A program made the translations under genes and the position numbers. Positions 1 through 4,452 of a DNA stretch of 7,524 nucleotides are shown here, one piece after another. The stretch covers positions 1 through 7,524 of the forward strand of contig DENB01000079.1 in NCBI GenBank assembly GCA_002359495.1, written 5' to 3'. The first letter of the stretch is position 1, and each line of letters opens with the position of its first letter. The notes under the pieces are model-generated. The model saw only the letters and a program-made list of their open reading frames with translations, searched no databases and was not told where the DNA came from. The DNA is from Enterobacteriaceae bacterium UBA2655. GTDB taxonomy: Bacteria > Pseudomonadota > Gammaproteobacteria > Enterobacterales > Enterobacteriaceae.

Positions 1-216
1 CAGCCCCAGCCCGGCGCCGACCAGCAGCGCCAGCGTCAGACGCGACAGCAGGCTGTAGTGAAACACCACCTGGTCGATATTATCAACGTCGGGCCGGATC
101 AGCGCCTGCGTCCATTCGCCCGGCGGCAGCGCATGGCGCAGGTTAACCAGGGTCAACAACAGCGCCAGCAGGCAGAGCGCGCCCGGCAGCAGCATAACAA
201 TATAATTACGCTTCAT
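1..216 (-). CDS. fhuB: FhuB, ferric hydroxamate ABC permease (N-terminal 72 residues, cut by window edge)
   Basis: This is the start of the inner-membrane permease of the ferric hydroxamate (ferrichrome) importer; family members are about 660 residues, so roughly the first tenth is visible. The fragment begins MKRNYIVMLLPG, continues as a hydrophobic first membrane segment (about residues 5-24), then a short periplasmic stretch, then the motif VVFHYSLLSRL (50-60) leading into LLVGAGLGL (64-72). E. coli FhuB has IFHYSLLPRL and the same LLVGAGLGL at this place. The ATG at 216-214 is chosen because a GGAGG sits six bases upstream inside fhuD, and because it gives the expected N-terminus. The start overlaps the end of fhuD by 11 bases in a different frame, which suggests translational coupling so that permease and binding protein are made together. 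The reading frame is open to the window edge. Confidence 0.95.
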   Translation of the reverse strand, partial: MKRNYIVMLLPGALCLLALLLTLVNLRHALPPGEWTQALIRPDVDNIDQVVFHYSLLSRLTLALLVGAGLGL

Positions 217-1093
217 TGCGCGCCTCCAGAGCCTGTTCCAGCACGCGGCAAAAACGTAAGGCCGAAAGCGTCGCGCCGTAATACCAGACGGCCGGCACGC
301 GCTGAAAACGTCCGGCGCGCACGAACGGCATCGCCTGCCAGAGCGCGCTTTCCGTGACCTGGTCGATCACGTTCTCGTTGTTATGGTCGAAACAGAGCAC
401 GTCGGCATCTTTGATCGCCGCCAGCCGTTCCAGGCCGACCACAGCGCTGCCCCAGAAGTTGGTTTCGCCCTGCCAGGCGTTTTCAAGGCCCAGCGACGTC
501 ATCACTTCAAGAAACAGGCTGTTTTTGCCGAAGACAATGGCGTGACGGCTGTCGATCAGCGTCATCAGCAGGATCGGCCGCTTCGCCCTGCCCGTCAGCC
601 GCTGACGCAGATGCGTCAGCGTCTCGTCGAGATCGCGCAGATGCTGCCGCGCCTGCGGCTCGCGCCCGATGCGCGCGCCCAACTGGAGCAGCGAACGACG
701 CGCGGTGCTCAGCGGTTTGCCGTCGCCGCTGTTCAGATCGAACCCCATTACCGGCGCGATGCGCGTCAGCTTGTCGGGCGACGGGCCGTAGCCGTTAGAA
801 GTGAGGATCAACGAGGGCCGCAGCTGAGCCATCAGCTCCAGGTTAGGTTCGGTGCGCAGTCCGACGTCCACCGTACCGGCCGGCAGCGCCGGCTCGCCCA
901 CCCAGATGCGGTAGTTAGTGATATCCGCCACGCCCATCGGCATCACGCCCAGCGCCATCAGCAGCTCAGTGGGTAGCCACTCAAGCGTAATGATGCGCTG
1001 ATTGTCCGGCAGCGCGGCGCGCAGTGGAAAAGCGGAAAGCAGCGGCGACAGCGCCAGCGCCGTCATCAGACGGCGACGAAACAGATCCGGCAT
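206..1093 (-). CDS. fhuD: FhuD, periplasmic ferric hydroxamate-binding protein
   Basis: FhuD receives ferric hydroxamate siderophores (ferrichrome and relatives) from FhuA in the periplasm and delivers them to the FhuBC permease. It is 295 residues, against 296 in E. coli. Residues 1-26 form a signal peptide with the arginine cluster FRRRLMTALALSP and a cleavage site after LRA; E. coli FhuD has SRRRLLTAMALSP and is known as a Tat substrate, so Tat export is likely here although Phe replaces the usual Ser before the arginine pair. The mature part carries the family landmarks: EWLPTELL (38-45), VGLRTEPNLEL (77-87), GYGPSP (101-106), NAWQGETNFWGS (205-216), DVLCFDH (231-237) and the stretch MPFVRAGRFQRVPAVW (255-270). 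Arg80 and Tyr102 correspond to E. coli Arg84 and Tyr106, which contact the hydroxamate-iron centre, and Trp64 and Trp214 match binding-site tryptophans. The ATG lies ten bases after the fhuC stop; a GAGG that begins within that stop codon can serve as ribosome site. Confidence 0.97.
   Translation of the reverse strand: MPDLFRRRLMTALALSPLLSAFPLRAALPDNQRIITLEWLPTELLMALGVMPMGVADITNYRIWVGEPALPAGTVDVGLRTEPNLELMAQLRPSLILTSNGYGPSPDKLTRIAPVMGFDLNSGDGKPLSTARRSLLQLGARIGREPQARQHLRDLDETLTHLRQRLTGRAKRPILLMTLIDSRHAIVFGKNSLFLEVMTSLGLENAWQGETNFWGSAVVGLERLAAIKDADVLCFDHNNENVIDQVTESALWQAMPFVRAGRFQRVPAVWYYGATLSALRFCRVLEQALEARNEA
223..227 (-). promoter_or_regulatory. Shine-Dalgarno site of fhuB inside fhuD
   Basis: The minus strand reads GGAGG here, six bases before the fhuB ATG at 216. 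It lies within the last codons of fhuD, so ribosomes finishing fhuD pass directly over it. This site decides the fhuB start over the in-frame Met at codon 8, which has no comparable site. Confidence 0.75.
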
Positions 1094-1103
1094 CTCCCTG
1101 CCC

Positions 1104-1898
1104 TCAGTAAACGAAGCTGACGGGCGCGCCGCCCTGCGGATGCGGCAGGATGCCCATCGGAATGCCGTAGATATCGGCCAGCACCTGCGCCTGCATGATG
1201 GTTTCAGGGCCGCCTTCAGCGATCATTTCGCCGCCGCGCAGCGCTGCCAAATGATCGCAATAGCGCGCGGCCATATTGATATCGTGCAGCACGGCGATCA
1301 CCGTCAGCCCGCGCTGGCGGCTGAGCCGCCGGATCAGCGCCAGCACGTCTACCTGATGGGCGATATCCAGCGCCGAAGTCGGCTCATCCAGCAGCAGACA
1401 GCGGCTGTTTTGCGCCACCAGCATCGCCAGCCAGGCGCGCTGCCGTTCGCCGCCGGAGAGGCTGTCCACCAGGCGTCCGGCGAAGGGCTTCAGACCGACC
1501 AGCCCAATCGCCTCCTCCACCCGATTGCGATCTTCCTGACCGTAGCGGCCCAGCGCGCCGTGCCACGGATAGCGCCCTATCGCCACCAGCTCCCGCACCG
1601 TCATGCCCTCTGCGGCGGGCAACTGCTGCGGCAGATAGGCCACCTGACGGGCGAAGGCTTTGCTGTGCCAGCTTTCCAGCGGCTGGCCGTTCAGCAACAC
1701 GCGTCCTGCGCTGGCGGCGTGATGGCGGCCAAGCATTTTCAGCAACGTCGATTTGCCGGAGCCGTTATGGCCGATCAGCGCGGTAAACTTGCCGGGAGGA
1801 AAGGTAAACGACAGCGGATGCAGAAGGGTGCGGCCTGGCACATGAAAGCTGACATTATCCAGCGTGAAGGTGGTTTCTTCGGCTTGCGGATGCTGCAT
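1104..1898 (-). CDS. fhuC: FhuC, ATPase of the ferric hydroxamate importer
   Basis: FhuC is the cytoplasmic ABC ATPase that powers siderophore import through FhuB. It is 264 residues, one fewer than E. coli FhuC, and all nucleotide-binding elements are intact: Walker A GHNGSGKS (43-50), Q-loop LPQQLP (89-94), signature LSGGERQ (147-153), Walker B CLLLDEP (167-173) with Asp171 and catalytic Glu172, D-loop SALD (175-178) and switch His205 in VLHDINMAARYCD. The stretch EGMTVRELVAIGRYPWHGAL (97-116) and the C-terminal IPMGILPHP...APVSFVY are near-identical to E. coli FhuC and separate it from other Fe-siderophore ATPases such as FepC, FecE or BtuD. An AGGGA five bases upstream of the ATG supports this start. 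The gene follows fhuA after 42 bases containing a GC-rich hairpin and precedes fhuD by 10 bases, as one operon. Confidence 0.97.
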   Translation of the reverse strand: MQHPQAEETTFTLDNVSFHVPGRTLLHPLSFTFPPGKFTALIGHNGSGKSTLLKMLGRHHAASAGRVLLNGQPLESWHSKAFARQVAYLPQQLPAAEGMTVRELVAIGRYPWHGALGRYGQEDRNRVEEAIGLVGLKPFAGRLVDSLSGGERQRAWLAMLVAQNSRCLLLDEPTSALDIAHQVDVLALIRRLSRQRGLTVIAVLHDINMAARYCDHLAALRGGEMIAEGGPETIMQAQVLADIYGIPMGILPHPQGGAPVSFVY

Positions 1899-1913
1899 GG
1901 TAATCCCTGTTAA

Positions 1914-1931
1914 CGGGCGCCGCAGCGCCCG
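1914..1931 (-). promoter_or_regulatory. GC-rich hairpin between fhuA and fhuC
   Basis: The 42-base gap between fhuA and fhuC contains a perfect 7-base-pair inverted repeat with a 4-base loop (minus strand: CGGGCGC, TGCG, GCGCCCG). It starts ten bases after the fhuA stop codon and ends five bases before the fhuC Shine-Dalgarno AGGGA. No T-run follows, so it is not a standard Rho-independent terminator. In RNA it would be a stable stem-loop at the 3' side of the fhuA message, able to slow 3' exonucleases or reduce fhuC translation. Either effect would give more receptor than ATPase; that function is inferred. Confidence 0.6.
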
Positions 1932-1940
1932 ATCAATGAC

Positions 1941-4148
1941 TCAGAAGCGGAATGTGGCGGTACCGACGATCTGACGCTCTGCGCCCCAGTAGCAGGCGTA
2001 TTCACGGTAACAGCTGGCGACATATTCACGATCGAACAGGTTGTTGACGTTAAAGCCGATAGTGGAGCCTGGCAGACCAAAGCGGCCCAGGTCATATTTC
2101 AGCGCCGCGTCAACGGTGGTGTAACCCGAGACGTCGAAGTTTTGGTTGATGTTGTTACCGCTGCTGTAAAGCCCTTTGCTCTGGCCGGTGTAACGTACGC
2201 CCGCCCCTACCGTCACGCCCGACAGCGCGGTTTCGTGGAAGGTGTAGTCGCCCCACAGGGACGCCATCTGCTTCGGCACCTGCACCGGCGTTTTGCCCTT
2301 CAGCACCGTATCGTGCGTATATTCCGCATCGGTATAGGTATAAGAGGCGGTGACGTTGATATTGGCGTTCAGCGCCGCTTTCGCCTCCAGCTCTACGCCG
2401 CGCGAACGGATTTCACCGCTCTGGATGCTGGCAAAGGGATGGGCGGTATTAGGATCGGCCGTCAGGTTTTTCGTTTTGGTCAGCTGGTAGACCGCAGCCG
2501 TTACCACAATCGGGCGATCCTGCGGCACGAACTTCACGCCCGCTTCGTACTGCTTAGCTCGCGACGGATCGAAAGCCTGGCCTTCCCATGTCGCACCGGC
2601 AGTAGGAATAAAGGATTCGCTGTAGCTGAAATAAGGCGCGATGCCGTTATCAAAGACGTAGTTCACGCCGCCGCGCCAGGTAAAGGCCTGATCGTTTTGC
2701 TTATCTTCTGAGTTGGTGACACGATCGTAAACGGAGGTCATGGCGTAATCGTAACGTCCCCCCAACGTCAGCACCCAGCGGTTCCACTCCAGCTGGTCCT
2801 GAGCGTATAAGCCGGTTTGACGCTGCTTGTCCAGGTGCTGGTAAGGATCGGCGAAAGGCGTATAGCTGTCGTCGCCATATTGCGGATTAATAGCGCTGAG
2901 ATTCGAAGCCGTACCGAACTGTCCGTCAATATCGTTACGCATGCGTTGGAAGTCAACGCCCATCAACAGCATATGATCCACCTCGCCCGTAGCGAATTTC
3001 GCCTGTACCTGATTATCTACCGCAAACTGGTTCAGCTTTTCCTTTGAGAACGCGGCGCCGCGCGTGATCTCCAGCGTCTCTGGATTGAAGCCATTGCCAT
3101 AAATACTGCGGTAATCGGTGCGCAGATCGGCGTAGCGCAGGTTCTGACGCACCGTCCAGGTGTCGTTGAAGCTGTGCTCGAAGTTGTAGCCGACCATCTT
3201 GGTATTGCGCGAAATTTTATTGCTCTCTTCACCCTCGTCGAAATTGGTCGGCAGCTTATATTGCCGTCCGTCGGCGCCGACGATCGGCACCACCGTGCCC
3301 TGACGCGGCAGCCAGCCGTAGTAGCCGGTTTCCGGCTCGTTCTGGAAGTAGGTCAGCAGATCGAAGCGGGTATTTTCATCCGGCCGCCAGCTGAACGAAG
3401 GGGCGATGGCGTAACGCTTCTCTTTATTCATCTCCTGCTGCGCGTCCTGGCTGCGCGCCAGGCCGGTCAGACGGTAGCTATAGACGCCGTCGTCATCCAG
3501 CGCACCGCCGAAGTCGAAACCGGTGGAGAAGAGATTGTCCTCGCCCATCTCGAACTGCACTTCGCGCAGCGTTTCCTGTACCGGACGCTTGCTGACCAAA
3601 GATACGATGCCGCCGGGGTTGCTTTTGCCGTACAGCACCGATACCGGGCCGCGCAGCAGTTCGGCGCGCTCAAGGAAGTAAGGATCGATGGCGAATTCCG
3701 AGTAGTTGTCGCCCTGCAGCTTCAGGCCGTCAAGATACTGGTTGGTGTTGGTTTCGCTGAATCCGCGAATCGACAGCGCGTCAATCACCTGCGAGCTGCC
3801 GCGGTTGCCGGCGAACACGCCCGGCGAGTAGCTGAACGCGCCCTTCACGCTGTCGACGTTGCGCATTTCCATCTCTTCCGCCGTGACGACGGAGACCGAC
3901 TGCGGGTTCTTTTCAATTGGCGTGTCGGTTTTGGTGCCGGTGGCGCTCTTTTTCGCCGCAATGGTCGGAGAAGGTCCCCAGGCGCTCTCCTGCTCCACGC
4001 CGGTGGCGCTGTCTGCCGAGACGACCATGGTCTCTTCGGCGAAAGCGCCGGCGCTGATTCCACTCAGGGCCAAAGCGATCATCAGCGAAAGCGGACGTCG
4101 GGCAGACGCGCTTCGGGTGTAGCAAGAAGAAGTAACTCGCGCATTCAT
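1941..4148 (-). CDS. fhuA: FhuA, TonB-dependent ferrichrome outer-membrane receptor
   Basis: FhuA is the outer-membrane receptor for ferrichrome-type hydroxamate siderophores, energised by TonB-ExbB-ExbD. With this start it has 735 residues (E. coli precursor 747). Residues 1-37 are a signal peptide with a long basic n-region (TRSASARR), core LSLMIALALSG and cleavage after AFA. A TonB box follows (ETMVVSA, 39-45). The plug contains QESAWGP (53-59), SATGTKTDTPIEKNPQSVSVV (68-88), SIRGF (126-130), LDGLKLQG (139-146) and ERAELLRGPVSVLYGKSNPGG (160-180). The barrel keeps LDDDGVYSYRLTGLARS, FQNEPETGYYGWLP (268-281), ATPYFSYSES-like APYFSYSESF (504-513) and VNNLFDREYVASC, a Cys713/Cys719 pair, and ends in Phe. 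An in-frame ATG at 4247 would add 33 residues but lies on the -35 element, and its codons read through the Fur boxes, so it is rejected. The ATG at 4148 has only a weak AGAGAA ribosome site. The gene leads the fhu operon. The loop at 341-370 is about 17 residues shorter than in E. coli and lacks its two cysteines. Confidence 0.96.
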   Translation of the reverse strand: MNARVTSSCYTRSASARRPLSLMIALALSGISAGAFAEETMVVSADSATGVEQESAWGPSPTIAAKKSATGTKTDTPIEKNPQSVSVVTAEEMEMRNVDSVKGAFSYSPGVFAGNRGSSQVIDALSIRGFSETNTNQYLDGLKLQGDNYSEFAIDPYFLERAELLRGPVSVLYGKSNPGGIVSLVSKRPVQETLREVQFEMGEDNLFSTGFDFGGALDDDGVYSYRLTGLARSQDAQQEMNKEKRYAIAPSFSWRPDENTRFDLLTYFQNEPETGYYGWLPRQGTVVPIVGADGRQYKLPTNFDEGEESNKISRNTKMVGYNFEHSFNDTWTVRQNLRYADLRTDYRSIYGNGFNPETLEITRGAAFSKEKLNQFAVDNQVQAKFATGEVDHMLLMGVDFQRMRNDIDGQFGTASNLSAINPQYGDDSYTPFADPYQHLDKQRQTGLYAQDQLEWNRWVLTLGGRYDYAMTSVYDRVTNSEDKQNDQAFTWRGGVNYVFDNGIAPYFSYSESFIPTAGATWEGQAFDPSRAKQYEAGVKFVPQDRPIVVTAAVYQLTKTKNLTADPNTAHPFASIQSGEIRSRGVELEAKAALNANINVTASYTYTDAEYTHDTVLKGKTPVQVPKQMASLWGDYTFHETALSGVTVGAGVRYTGQSKGLYSSGNNINQNFDVSGYTTVDAALKYDLGRFGLPGSTIGFNVNNLFDREYVASCYREYACYWGAERQIVGTATFRF

Positions 4149-4181
4149 AATAGGTTCTCTAAAAGTAAAGGATGCAGACAG

Positions 4182-4212
4182 GAGAATGGAAACGAGAATG
4201 ATTATTATAACG
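4182..4212. promoter_or_regulatory. Fur operator, overlapping boxes upstream of fhuA
   Basis: The segment at 4194-4212 matches the 19-base Fur consensus (GATAATGATAATCATTATC) at 14 of 19 positions read on the minus strand. A second match shifted by six bases (4188-4206, plus strand) agrees at 13 of 19. Read as hexamers on the plus strand the region is GAGAAT, GGAAAC, GAGAAT, GATTAT, TATAAC, four of which match GATAAT at four or five of six bases. It covers a perfect TATAAT and the likely transcription start of fhuA, the usual arrangement for iron-dependent repression by Fur. Confidence 0.85.
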
Positions 4213-4247
4213 TTTGGATAATATGCGAAACTGAGTAAATTCTGCAA
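4204..4247 (-). promoter_or_regulatory. fhuA promoter (operon fhuACDB)
   Basis: Two -10 candidates are visible on the minus strand. One is TATTAT at 4223-4218, paired with TTGCAG at 4247-4242 as -35 over an 18-base spacer. The other is a perfect TATAAT at 4209-4204, which has no good -35 at 16-18 bases. Either would start transcription about 50-65 bases before the fhuA ATG, and the Fur boxes cover or directly follow both. Which one is used cannot be decided from sequence alone. Confidence 0.65.
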
Positions 4248-4264
4248 GGCTTAATCCCTTGCGG
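4242..4264. repeat. Inverted repeat at the -35 of the fhuA promoter
   Basis: GCAAGG at 4244-4249 is repeated in inverted form as CCTTGC at 4257-4262, with a 7-base centre; one mismatch outward, positions 4242 and 4264 also pair. The dyad overlaps the proposed -35 and extends upstream of it. It has the size of a transcription-factor operator but matches no factor I can name, and six-base arms can occur by chance. Confidence 0.35.
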
Positions 4265-4409
4265 GAGAAGGTTTCTCGGGCTTTTACGGCTTATCGTCAC
4301 GCGCCGCCGCGTCGTTATTTAACCGCTTCGACAAATGAAAAGAAAAGCGGAAACGGACCTGACACAAACTACCAACGTAAAATTAAAAATCCTTCAGGTT
4401 AATAAAACT

Positions 4410-4433
4410 AAAAAAGGGCGCCGAAGCGCCCTT
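4410..4433 (-). terminator. Rho-independent terminator of mrcB
   Basis: Twenty bases after the mrcB stop codon the minus strand forms an 8-base-pair stem (AAGGGCGC with GCGCCCTT) closed by a TTCG tetraloop, one of the most stable RNA loops, followed by a run of T residues. It ends the mrcB message and insulates the fhu promoter from read-through. The plus-strand side lacks a T-run, so it works in one direction. Confidence 0.93.
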
Positions 4434-4452
4434 ATCGATCTTAATGTCCGGC

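Noticed and set aside
1002..1913. 303-codon open frame on the plus strand, antisense to fhuC and the fhuD start
   Set aside because: Mirror of intact conserved genes; sequence rich in His, Gln and Arg without recognisable motifs.
3174..4238. 354-codon open frame on the plus strand, antisense to fhuA and running through the Fur boxes
   Set aside because: Same shadow effect; it has the low-complexity Arg/Ala-rich composition of antisense frames, ends in the operator region and resembles no family.
4265..4277. Small inverted repeat GAGAA-GGT-TTCTC in the mrcB-fhuA intergenic region
   Set aside because: A 5-base-pair stem with a 3-base loop and no T-run is too weak to call a terminator or structured RNA.
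4249..4409. Possible small RNA or extra gene in the mrcB-fhuA intergenic region
   Set aside because: Apart from the terminator, promoter, Fur sites and the short dyad I see no promoter-terminator pair or coding frame with a ribosome site that would support one.
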